A stretch of DNA of 5,641 nucleotides from CAYGVX01 sp964544285. GTDB taxonomy: Archaea > Thermoproteota > Bathyarchaeia > Bathyarchaeales > SOJC01. The DNA is taken from assembly GCA_964544285.1 (NCBI GenBank), contig CAZJAQ010000073.1, positions 1 through 5,641 of the forward strand. Direction: 5' to 3'. The notes under the pieces are model-generated. The model was not told the DNA's origin. It saw nothing but the letters and a program-made list of their open reading frames with translations, and made no database searches. The translations under genes and the position numbers were made by a program. Positions 1 to 5,613 of the stretch are shown piece by piece. The first letter of the stretch is position 1. The number at the start of each line of letters is the position of its first letter.

Positions 1-1994
1 CTGTAAAGCCTGTGCTTCGCCGCTTCGATGTAGTCGTCGCAGAGGTCACGCCAAGCAAAATTCCTAATCTCTTCCATCGCAGTGTTGAACTGGCACTTCT
101 CCAGAGCCTCAGTTACCTTAAATGTCGCTCTATCCATCTTCGCCAGCAACCACCTGTCCAAAAGGGTCAGCTTAGACGCTTCTTCAGGCTTATAATCCTC
201 CAACAACAGACTGGCGAAGCGAGAGGCATTCCACAGTTTTATGAGGAAACGCCACGCATACTCCACGTCGGGCCAACGGAAAGGAATGTCCGATCCAGTG
301 GTGCCTCCGCCTGCCGCCCACTGCCTGCTCGTGTCTGCACCGTATTTTTCAAACACTTCGGGCGTGGCGATGTAGTTGCCGAGGCTCTTGCTCATCTTGC
401 GTCCATCGCTGCCCAGCACCATGCCGTTAATCAGACAAGCCTTGTAGGGCGTTTCGTCGAAGAGGGCGAGATGGCGCACCATGAGGTAGTAAGCCCACGT
501 GCGAATGATGTCAGTGCCCGAGGGGTGCAGATCTGCTGGAAAAAGCCTGCGCCACTCCTTCTCGGAAACGTCAGGCCAGCCAGCGTGCACCGCGCAGGTT
601 ATCGAAGAATCCATCCAAGTGTCGAAAACATCCCTCTCGGGAACGAACTTCTTACCGCCACACTTGGGGCATCCTTCGATTCTCGGGTTCTCCTGTTTCG
701 GGTCGATGGGCGGCCAATTTTCCTCTGCTAAGATTATCTCGCCGCATTTTTTGCAGTACCATATGGGTATCGGGGTGCCGAAGACTCTTTGACGACTAAT
801 AACCCAGTCCCAGTCCAGAGATTTTGCCCAGTCGACGAGGCGGGCTCTCATGTACTCTGGATACCACGTAAGGGTTCCAGCCGTCTTTTCTACCCCGTCT
901 GTAAGCATGCGGGTCTTCATGAACCACTGCTTCGTCTCCAAGATTTCAATGGGAGAATCACAACGGTCACAAAGGCCGATTTCCTGCTGTATAGGCTCGG
1001 TCTTCACCAACAAACCTTGCTTCTCGAGGTCTTCAGCGATGGCTTTCTTGGCTTCTTGAACCGTTAAGCCTTCGAACTTGCCCGCGTTTTTGTTCAGCCT
1101 TCCGTCTTCAGTCAGAATCATGACTGCTGGAAGCTTGTGCTTAGCTACTGTTTTCACGTCTGCTTTGTCACCGTAAGTGCATATCATGACCACGCCCGTG
1201 CCGAAGTTCGGGTCCACCATACTGTCCGAAATAATTTTGACGGTGCGGTCTGTGGTTGGAACACGGATGCTCTTGCCTATGTATTTCTTGTAACGTCCAT
1301 CCTCGGGGTTCACGGCCACAGTGACGCACGCAGGTATCAGTTCCGGACGCGTCGTCGCAATCGTCAAGTGACCGTCTTTCTCCAGCGGAAACTTGACGTA
1401 GAATAGCCTACCTTGCCGTGTTTCGTAGTTTACCTCCGCATCTGCTATGGCGGTTTCGCAGCTGGGACACCAATTCACTGGGTGCGTGCCCTGGTAGATG
1501 TAGCCCTTCTTGTAGAGGAGTATGAAGCTTAGCTGGGTGCGACGCCAGTAGTCTGGGTTCATGGTCTTGTACTCGGTCGTCCAGTCGTTGCTGCAGCCCA
1601 GCTGTTTTATGGCGGCTTTCATGATGCCAATGTATTTATCCACGAACTTCTTGCTGAGGCTAATGAATTCAGCCGTAGGAGTGTTAGACTTCTTGATGCC
1701 GTACTCGTTTTCCACTCTTCTCTCGATTTGCAGCCCGTGGCAGTCCCAGCCTTGGGGAAAATAAACGTTGAAGCCCCGCATGCGCTTGTAGCGGGCAACG
1801 ATGTCGAAGTAAGTCCAGTTGAGGACGTTACCCATGTGAAACTCGCCGCTGGGGTAGGGTGGCGGGGTGTCGATGCTGAAGGTAGGCTTGGAGCGGTCTT
1901 TTCGGTTGTAGTGGTAGATGCCCCACTCTTCCCATTTTTGTTGCCACTTCTTCTCTGTGGCGAGGAAATCGATGTTTTTCGGCAGGGGCTTCAT
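1..1994 (-). CDS. valS: Valyl-tRNA synthetase, archaeal type (C-terminus missing at the window edge)
   Basis: Class I aminoacyl-tRNA synthetase that charges tRNA-Val with valine in the cytosol and hydrolyses mischarged threonyl-tRNA. My minus-strand translation gives 664 complete residues, open at the left edge. Seen: the HIGH-type motif reads HMGN (residues 53-56, after PPPYPSGEF). ATTRPE (213-218) marks the CP1 editing domain. FGTGVVM starts at 264 and leads into CTYGDKADV, as in archaeal ValRS. WVISRQR starts at 397 and KMSKS is at 533-537. Four CxxC pairs begin at C176, C342, C414 and C442, matching the two zinc sites known for ValRS of this class. The anticodon-binding domain begins near residue 600 and is cut off; family members are usually about 870-900 residues. 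The ATG at 1994-1992 is the only ATG after an in-frame stop at 2016-2018, and GGAG lies 8 bases upstream. Transcribed divergently from the MFS gene. Identification is certain. Confidence 0.97.
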   Translation of the reverse strand, partial: MKPLPKNIDFLATEKKWQQKWEEWGIYHYNRKDRSKPTFSIDTPPPYPSGEFHMGNVLNWTYFDIVARYKRMRGFNVYFPQGWDCHGLQIERRVENEYGIKKSNTPTAEFISLSKKFVDKYIGIMKAAIKQLGCSNDWTTEYKTMNPDYWRRTQLSFILLYKKGYIYQGTHPVNWCPSCETAIADAEVNYETRQGRLFYVKFPLEKDGHLTIATTRPELIPACVTVAVNPEDGRYKKYIGKSIRVPTTDRTVKIISDSMVDPNFGTGVVMICTYGDKADVKTVAKHKLPAVMILTEDGRLNKNAGKFEGLTVQEAKKAIAEDLEKQGLLVKTEPIQQEIGLCDRCDSPIEILETKQWFMKTRMLTDGVEKTAGTLTWYPEYMRARLVDWAKSLDWDWVISRQRVFGTPIPIWYCKKCGEIILAEENWPPIDPKQENPRIEGCPKCGGKKFVPERDVFDTWMDSSITCAVHAGWPDVSEKEWRRLFPADLHPSGTDIIRTWAYYLMVRHLALFDETPYKACLINGMVLGSDGRKMSKSLGNYIATPEVFEKYGADTSRQWAAGGGTTGSDIPFRWPDVEYAWRFLIKLWNASRFASLLLEDYKPEEASKLTLLDRWLLAKMDRATFKVTEALEKCQFNTAMEEIRNFAWRDLCDDYIEAAKHRLY

Positions 1995-2002
1995 GGAATA
2001 GG

Positions 2003-2006
2003 CTCC
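2003..2006 (-). promoter_or_regulatory. Shine-Dalgarno site of valS
   Basis: On the minus strand GGAG lies 8 bases before the valS ATG. It supports that start, because the reading frame is closed by a stop codon just upstream at 2016-2018. Confidence 0.55.
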
Positions 2007-2034
2007 ATCAGTCTTCTAAGCAAATAAGCAAGGG

Positions 2035-2044
2035 AGTAAATAAC
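2035..2044 (-). promoter_or_regulatory. Candidate TATA box of valS
   Basis: The minus strand reads GTTATTTACT here. A start of transcription about 26 bases downstream, near 2014, would give a leader of about 20 bases that still contains the GGAG ribosome site. A second A/T-rich stretch, CTTATTT at 2022-2028, is an alternative, but it would place the transcript start close to the start codon and drop the ribosome site. Inferred from spacing only. Confidence 0.35.
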
Positions 2045-2117
2045 GATTATCATCTTTGAGGCATTCTCTTCAGCGCTAAAACTTATCATTCAGCTATCGG
2101 CGTTTACGGGTAAAGCC

Positions 2118-2124
2118 TTATATC
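2118..2124 (+). promoter_or_regulatory. TATA box of the MFS gene (leaderless type)
   Basis: TTATATC preceded by TAAAGCC, an A/G-containing stretch where the TFB element would lie. Centred about 29 bases before the ATG at 2150, it predicts a transcript starting at or within a few bases of that ATG. No Shine-Dalgarno sequence precedes the ATG, which fits leaderless translation. Confidence 0.5.
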
Positions 2125-2149
2125 GCCTGCACTCTTGCTCTTCAGAAAA

Positions 2150-3412
2150 ATGAAGTTGATGGGGATAATAGACTATCTTAGGCAAGAGTTCTCGTTCATA
2201 ACTGGCAACTACCGAATCCTCATCATAAGCTGGATGATAATGGACCTAGCCATGGAAATGCCCGTCCCAAACTTTCAGTATTACGTCCAAGCTCTCGGAG
2301 GAAAAGAGTTTCCACTGGCTCTTGGGGTAATAGGGCTTGCCAATTTCTTCGGAGTGGCAATCGTTGCCTTTCCAGGCGGCTATCTGGCTGACAGGTACGG
2401 GAGACGCTGGCTCATAACGACGATGACCTTCGGTCTGACATTCTCTTACATACTCTTTATGCTTGCCCCCACGTGGCATTTTATCTTGATAGGAACCATC
2501 ATGCACAGCCTGTGCCTCATCTACCAGCCCGCGTTGTTCGCGATGGTTCAAGACTCGCTTCCCGAGGAACGCAGGGGAATGGGCTCTTCGTTGATACAGA
2601 TGGTGCATGGAACGTTCAACACTCCTGGTCCCATCATCGCCGGGATTCTCTTGTTACAGTTTGGGCTCGTTCTGAGCATGAGGATAGTCTACGTGATTGT
2701 GTTCTCGCTTTTTCTCGTAGCGGCGATCTGGCGGCTCAGGTTGAAAGAAACGATAAAGAACACGGAGCCCATTCGGTTCAGGTATTTCATCTCTTCGTAC
2801 CCTCAAGCCATCAAGGAATGCTGCGTCGACGTTTGGAAGACCGTGCCCCGATCGGTCTTGTGGCTCTTTTTAGTGCAGATCATGTTGATGTTCGCAAATG
2901 CCCAAGTCAACGTTATCAACGCGATATACGCGAGAGACCAGCTGGGAGTTCCTGAGGAACTGTGGTGGCTCACTTTCCTTCCACTGCTAGTAACGATGAT
3001 GGTGGCTTCTATTCCCATTGGGAAGACGATCGATAAGGTTGGAGCCAGACGACCGCTTATGCTTGGACCGTTGGTGCTTGCTTTGGCTTTGTTGCTGTTT
3101 GTCCATGGAGACTTTTTAACCATAATGATTTCGATGAGCTTGAACGGAATAGTTTTCCTCTTAGTGATGTCTTCAGCGATGGCGTTGACTGCTCATCTGG
3201 TGGAGCCTCAGAACAGGGGCAAAGTGAGGGGGTTCCTCAACTTCTTGGGCTACATTTTCATGGGAGTCGGGATGCTGCTTGGGAATTATTTCTATACTCT
3301 GATTCCTCAGTTGCCCTTCTACTTGGCTATCGGGTTGACGGTTCCAATGGTTTTCATAATCTTTTTCCGAGTGCACGCGCCTCGGAAAGCAAGCCTCGTT
3401 AAACCGAACTAG
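2150..3412 (+). CDS. Major Facilitator Superfamily transporter, 12 membrane segments
   Basis: A 420-residue integral membrane protein that probably moves a small solute or drug by ion coupling; substrate unknown. Seen: about twelve hydrophobic segments. MFS motif A is GGYLADRYGRR (76-86) in the loop after segment 2, and its second-half counterpart is GKTIDKVGARR (291-301) after segment 8. A further paired loop, SLPEERRGMG (136-145) and VEPQNRGKVRG (351-361), also reflects the two-fold MFS repeat. A hydrophilic stretch at about 197-234 matches the central cytoplasmic loop. D32 and E36 lie in the first helix. Start: I chose ATG 2150 because the TATA-like box fits a leaderless transcript there; TTG 2135 (+5 residues) and ATG 2159 are alternatives. 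It converges with the winged-helix gene, 17 bases away. Family certain; drug/proton antiport is a guess. Confidence 0.93.
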   Translation: MKLMGIIDYLRQEFSFITGNYRILIISWMIMDLAMEMPVPNFQYYVQALGGKEFPLALGVIGLANFFGVAIVAFPGGYLADRYGRRWLITTMTFGLTFSYILFMLAPTWHFILIGTIMHSLCLIYQPALFAMVQDSLPEERRGMGSSLIQMVHGTFNTPGPIIAGILLLQFGLVLSMRIVYVIVFSLFLVAAIWRLRLKETIKNTEPIRFRYFISSYPQAIKECCVDVWKTVPRSVLWLFLVQIMLMFANAQVNVINAIYARDQLGVPEELWWLTFLPLLVTMMVASIPIGKTIDKVGARRPLMLGPLVLALALLLFVHGDFLTIMISMSLNGIVFLLVMSSAMALTAHLVEPQNRGKVRGFLNFLGYIFMGVGMLLGNYFYTLIPQLPFYLAIGLTVPMVFIIFFRVHAPRKASLVKPN

Positions 3413-3425
3413 CTGTGCAGGAGGC

Positions 3426-3439
3426 TTTTTTATTTTTTT
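3426..3439 (+). terminator. T-tract terminator of the MFS gene
   Basis: Thirteen T and one A begin 14 bases after the MFS stop codon. Archaeal RNA polymerase terminates at T-rich stretches on the non-template strand without needing a hairpin, and none is obvious here. The tract overlaps the last codons of the convergent winged-helix gene. Confidence 0.65.
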
Positions 3440-3624
3440 GCGATTGTGTATTGGCGGCCTTTAGTTTCTATCTGACCCGTTTCGAAGAGTCTTCTCAGGG
3501 TTCTGTAGACTGCCTTTTCTGGTTTGTTTAGTTTTTGAGCGATTTCGGCTAGAGTCAAGGGTTGTGAAGAGCTTTGTAGGAGTTCTAGGACGGGTTTGTC
3601 GAGTTGACCCAAGTGCGACACCAC
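3430..3624 (-). CDS. Small winged-helix DNA-binding protein
   Basis: A 64-residue protein that is essentially one winged helix-turn-helix domain, so probably a transcription regulator. Seen: helix 1 at about 8-19 (LDKPVLELLQSS), helix 2 at 24-32 (TLAEIAQKL), recognition helix at 36-48 (EKAVYRTLRRLFE), then a beta wing at 50-61 (GQIETKGRQYTI) and a terminal KK. This order is typical of the MarR/ArsR/TrmB-like fold, but there is no ligand or dimerisation domain. Start: two tandem GTG codons (3624 and 3621) and no in-frame ATG. A strong TATA-like box 31-38 bases upstream and no Shine-Dalgarno sequence suggest a nearly leaderless mRNA. It is divergent from the secreted dockerin-like gene, so that gene, itself, or the convergent transporter are possible targets; nothing in the sequence proves any of them. 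Which of the two GTG codons is used is uncertain. Confidence 0.8.
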   Translation of the reverse strand: MVSHLGQLDKPVLELLQSSSQPLTLAEIAQKLNKPEKAVYRTLRRLFETGQIETKGRQYTIAKK

Positions 3625-3654
3625 GCGAAGAGATTGATTTTCGGCTCAATTTCT

Positions 3655-3662
3655 ATTTATAA
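3655..3662 (-). promoter_or_regulatory. TATA box of the winged-helix gene
   Basis: The minus strand reads TTATAAAT, very close to the archaeal consensus. A start about 26 bases downstream falls near 3632, leaving under ten bases before the first GTG. The box is nearly symmetric, so it might also serve the plus-strand dockerin-like gene with a leader of about 80 bases. Confidence 0.6.
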
Positions 3663-3751
3663 CTTATCCAATAGTGTCTGATGTTTGTATGTAGTTTTGA
3701 CACAAATCTCTTAAGGCAACAGCAGCAATATAGTTCAGTCGACACAGAACC

Positions 3752-3756
3752 AGGAG
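3752..3756 (+). promoter_or_regulatory. Shine-Dalgarno site fixing the start of the dockerin-like gene
   Basis: AGGAG lies 8 bases before ATG 3765. It supports that start over the in-frame ATG at 3681, which would put 28 polar residues ahead of the signal peptide. Confidence 0.65.
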
Positions 3757-3764
3757 AAAGAGAA

Positions 3765-4409
3765 ATGGTGAGATTGCTGGTTCTTTCCTGTTTTGCACTA
3801 GTCGCTCTGCTTTCACCTACAGCCATGAGCATGAGTTTGATTAGCTTTGAGGCACAAGGCTTAGATTTGTGTCAGAGTGTTGAGGGGCGTAACGTAGACG
3901 TGGTTACTCAGAAAGGCGGAAAGGGAAACTTGGTTCCGTCCCCGCCGTTTTTCCCTGCGGAAGAAGTAGTCCTCTACGCAAACGTGACTTATAACGAGTG
4001 GCCTGAACAGAACAGCTACGTTGCCTTTCAAATATTCGATGTGTATAGGATTCCGTTTATTCTGTCTGGAACAACAAATGCCTCTGGAATTGCAACCACG
4101 AGGTTTTGTTTGCCTTCTGCTGAGCATCCTGAAGATATCTTCGGAAATTGGAGGGTAGTAGCTTCCGTGAACATAGCTGACGTTGCCGCAACTGACGCAT
4201 TAGAATTTCACGTAAGTTGGAACCTTGCCGATGTCAATCTGGACTTGACGGTGGACATTTATGATGCTGTTCTGGTCTGCGGGGCATACGGCTACACTTC
4301 TTCAGATTCTTGCTGGAACTTTAACTACGACATATCCGAGCCCTATGGAACAGTTGACCTGTACGATGCAGTGACGGTATTGGTTAATTACGGAAAGAGA
4401 TTCGGCTAG
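3765..4409 (+). CDS. Secreted protein with C-terminal dockerin-like calcium repeats
   Basis: A 214-residue protein, probably exported; function unknown. Seen: a signal peptide (MVRLLVLSCFALVALLSPTA, residues 1-20). Residues about 64-152 are beta-rich, with EEVVLYANVTYNEWP, TTNASGIATTRF and FGNWRVVASVNIAD, resembling Ig- or macroglobulin-like extracellular modules. Residues 153-214 form a dockerin type I-like pair. Repeat 1 has a good calcium-loop pattern D156-x-N158-x-D160-xxx-D164-xx-D167. Repeat 2 (NFNYDISEPYGTVDLYDAV) keeps the helix but has an irregular loop. Both repeats continue as VDxYDAV and end in a YG motif. Four cysteines are present (36, 115, 172, 183); C172 and C183 could pair. 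There is no C-terminal membrane anchor. Start chosen by AGGAG 8 bases upstream and the signal peptide. Dockerins bind cohesins in cellulosomes, but in archaea the partner is usually unknown. No cohesin or enzyme domain is visible here. Confidence 0.82.
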   Translation: MVRLLVLSCFALVALLSPTAMSMSLISFEAQGLDLCQSVEGRNVDVVTQKGGKGNLVPSPPFFPAEEVVLYANVTYNEWPEQNSYVAFQIFDVYRIPFILSGTTNASGIATTRFCLPSAEHPEDIFGNWRVVASVNIADVAATDALEFHVSWNLADVNLDLTVDIYDAVLVCGAYGYTSSDSCWNFNYDISEPYGTVDLYDAVTVLVNYGKRFG

Positions 4410-4457
4410 TCTGCGTGTGCATGAAGACTGCGGAAAGGCGGGGCAGAACCCTAACGG

Positions 4458-4465
4458 TTTAAAAG
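4458..4465 (+). promoter_or_regulatory. Candidate TATA box upstream of the Lsm-L37e operon
   Basis: TTTAAAAG is a good archaeal TATA match and would start a transcript near 4487, with a leader of about 70 bases. Further A/T-rich boxes, TTTAAATG at 4499-4506 and ATTAAAAG at 4523-4530, would start near 4528 and 4552. The last would make a nearly leaderless Lsm message. The sequence cannot decide between them. Confidence 0.4.
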
Positions 4466-4555
4466 CGTTTATTGACAGGTAGTTTGCCTACAGATACATT
4501 TAAATGATTAAGGCTTGCACCTATTAAAAGACACGTGCAGGCAGAAGGGTTTAGC

Positions 4556-4783
4556 ATGAGCGAAATGACAACCGAGATTCTTCAGGAAAGCTTGGGAAAA
4601 ATAGTGCTCGTACGATTGAAGGGCGGGAAGAGTCTGCGGGGAAAGCTAAGGGGGTTCGACCAACACTTGAACCTCGTTATTGACGAGACTGAAGACACCA
4701 CAGAACCCGAGAGCGTTAAGAAGTTGGGCATCTTAATCGTGCGCGGCGACAACGTGATAATAATCTCGCCGCCTCCAAGGTGA
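4556..4783 (+). CDS. Archaeal Lsm/Sm-like RNA-binding protein (SmAP)
   Basis: A 75-residue protein expected to form a seven-membered ring that binds U-rich RNA and takes part in RNA processing or turnover. Seen: the Sm1 motif spans about 14-47 (GKIVLVRLKGGKSLRGKLRGF, then DQHLNLVIDE). Sm2 is at 58-70, with LIVRGDNVIII. The uridine-pocket residues H37, N39 and R63 are present, at the numbering I recall for the Archaeoglobus Sm1 protein, which supports this start. Upstream GTG 4535 would add seven residues (VQAEGFS) not expected for the family, and ATG 4565 would remove three. No strong Shine-Dalgarno sequence precedes the ATG (AAGGG is weak). The gene is followed directly by L37e in one transcription unit, the conserved archaeal arrangement. 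The loop between Sm1 and Sm2 (TEDTTEPESVKK) is acidic and short, as usual. Identification is sure; the exact start less so. Confidence 0.94.
   Translation: MSEMTTEILQESLGKIVLVRLKGGKSLRGKLRGFDQHLNLVIDETEDTTEPESVKKLGILIVRGDNVIIISPPPR
4777..4783 (+). promoter_or_regulatory. Shine-Dalgarno site of L37e containing the Lsm stop codon
   Basis: AAGGTGA matches the archaeal 16S anti-Shine-Dalgarno end and lies 5 bases before GTG 4789. Its last three bases are the Lsm TGA stop, so ribosomes ending Lsm stop on the L37e ribosome-binding site. Confidence 0.6.
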
Positions 4784-4788
4784 AAGCC

Positions 4789-4977
4789 GTGGGAAAGGGC
4801 ACCGCATCTTTTGGAAAGCATGCTTCAAAACTGCTTCATATTAAGTGTAGAAGGTGCGGAAGAAGAGCTTACCATATTGGGAAGAAACGTTGTGCTGCAT
4901 GTGGGTATGGGGCTTCGGCTACTTTGAAGACGTATTCGTGGAAAACTAAGACTCTTCAGGGTGAAAGAACTAGGTAG
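4789..4977 (+). CDS. rpl37e: Large-subunit ribosomal protein L37e
   Basis: A 62-residue zinc-binding protein of the 50S subunit. Seen: the N-terminus MGKGTASFGK, the family's standard opening (MGKGT-x-SFGK). A Cys4 zinc finger follows with C20-x2-C23 and C35-x2-C38 (IKCRRCGRRAYHIGKKRCAACGYG region), then a basic tail ending GERTR. Start: a GTG at 4780 overlaps the Lsm stop by four bases and would add three residues (MKA). GTG 4789 reproduces the conserved N-terminus exactly and has AAGGTGA 5 bases upstream, so I prefer it. It is co-transcribed with Lsm, and the short gap suggests translational coupling. The 3' end converges on the unknown minus-strand gene with 21 bases between the stop codons. 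Identification is certain; length fits the family. Confidence 0.95.
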   Translation: MGKGTASFGKHASKLLHIKCRRCGRRAYHIGKKRCAACGYGASATLKTYSWKTKTLQGERTR

Positions 4978-4993
4978 CCTTTAATTCAGCATG

Positions 4994-5007
4994 CTTCATT
5001 ATTGAAG
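4994..5007. repeat. Short inverted repeat between convergent genes
   Basis: CTTCA-TTAT-TGAAG is a perfect 5-base stem with a 4-base loop. It lies 16 bases after the L37e stop and covers the stop codon (4999-5001) and last codons of the minus-strand gene. It could be a weak bidirectional 3'-end structure, but a stem this short may be chance. Confidence 0.3.
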
Positions 5008-5613
5008 TGCGAAGTATTTTTTGTCGACTTTTACGAATATGAGGGGGCCTCTGCTGTAGGACATTTCTCTGGCTTTTCGTAGGGTGGTGTTTACGAGGTT
5101 TAGTAGTTTTTCTTGTTCGTTTTTGTAGCTGGGGTTTTCTTCGCATGTTCCGAGTTCAAGTTTTAGCAGGTTTTCGGCCATGATGGATGTTCCGCAGATT
5201 TCGCCGTTCTTGATCAAGGATTCCACTAGGATGTCTTTCATTTCTCCGCGTCTCTGGAGTTGCCGCCACGACAGTTCTGCGTCGTTTAATCGTTTGTTCA
5301 CTCTGGACCACTGGGGGGTGCCGTCATTTCCTATGAGGAGTTTGACTCTTTCGCTCCATTTCTTGATCCAGAGACCAGCCCATATGTTTACGAATTGTGA
5401 GAATTCTTCTGAGTTGTCTTCGAAGTATTTGTGGACTTTGTCGATTAGGTCGTAGTCGCTGTTTTCTTGACCAGTCAGCTCCCAATGCACCTTCAAGAAG
5501 TTCATGAGGTCTTCGGAGGCTATTTGGAGGACTCGTCGGTCTGAGCCTTGGAGGTCTAGGAGTGGGTTATGGTCTTTCAGGCACTGGGATAACAGTAGCT
5601 CTAGAAAGTTCAT
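4999..5613 (-). CDS. Protein of unknown function, mostly helical
   Basis: I do not recognise this 204-residue protein. Seen: no signal peptide or membrane segment, so probably cytosolic. It looks largely alpha-helical. There is an acidic stretch at 50-70 (SDYDLIDKVHKYFEDN), a tryptophan-rich segment at 78-102 (W78, W82, W86, W102) and a charged, basic helix at about 104-126 (RVNKRLNDAELSWRQLQRR). A short likely beta strand, PLIFVKVDKKYFAL, is near the C-terminus. Cysteines are few (11, 140, 157) and do not form a zinc pattern. Start: ATG 5613 has GGAAGG 3 bases upstream, rather close. The frame stays open to the window edge, so a longer N-terminus is possible. Another frame suggests an upstream gene ending in a TAATG overlap, which favours ATG 5613. 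Convergent with L37e. Codon pattern and length make it very likely a real gene; function unassigned. Confidence 0.75.
   Translation of the reverse strand: MNFLELLLSQCLKDHNPLLDLQGSDRRVLQIASEDLMNFLKVHWELTGQENSDYDLIDKVHKYFEDNSEEFSQFVNIWAGLWIKKWSERVKLLIGNDGTPQWSRVNKRLNDAELSWRQLQRRGEMKDILVESLIKNGEICGTSIMAENLLKLELGTCEENPSYKNEQEKLLNLVNTTLRKAREMSYSRGPLIFVKVDKKYFALQ

Noticed and set aside
12..2027. Several plus-strand open frames of 67-239 codons
   Set aside because: They lie antisense to valS, whose minus-strand translation carries all the catalytic motifs. Their products show no recognisable domains and no start signals.
1028..3183. A shared 15-base string, GTCTTCAGCGATGGC, in valS (about 1028) and in the MFS gene (about 3169)
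   Set aside because: It is read on opposite strands as unrelated peptides and the match does not extend, so it is chance, not a repeat element.
2246..3376. Overlapping frames on both strands inside the MFS gene
   Set aside because: The MFS frame has clear membrane segments and paired motifs; the others are polar, motif-free shadows.
3461..3649. Alternative minus-strand frame starting at ATG 3649 over the winged-helix gene
   Set aside because: Its product is low-complexity Ser/Arg/Thr sequence, while the overlapping frame gives a complete winged-helix fold with a fitting TATA-like box.
3681..3764. N-terminal extension of the dockerin-like protein from ATG 3681
   Set aside because: It would bury the signal peptide behind 28 polar residues and has no ribosome-binding site, whereas ATG 3765 has AGGAG at 8 bases.
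4408..4429. Inverted repeat AGTCT...AGACT after the dockerin-like gene as a hairpin terminator
   Set aside because: The stem is only five bases with a 12-base loop and no T-tract follows. It is too weak to call.
4410..4534. A possible small RNA (C/D-box type) between the dockerin-like gene and Lsm
   Set aside because: I looked for C/D boxes, tRNA-like folds and strong stems and saw none; the A/T-rich boxes are better explained as promoter elements.
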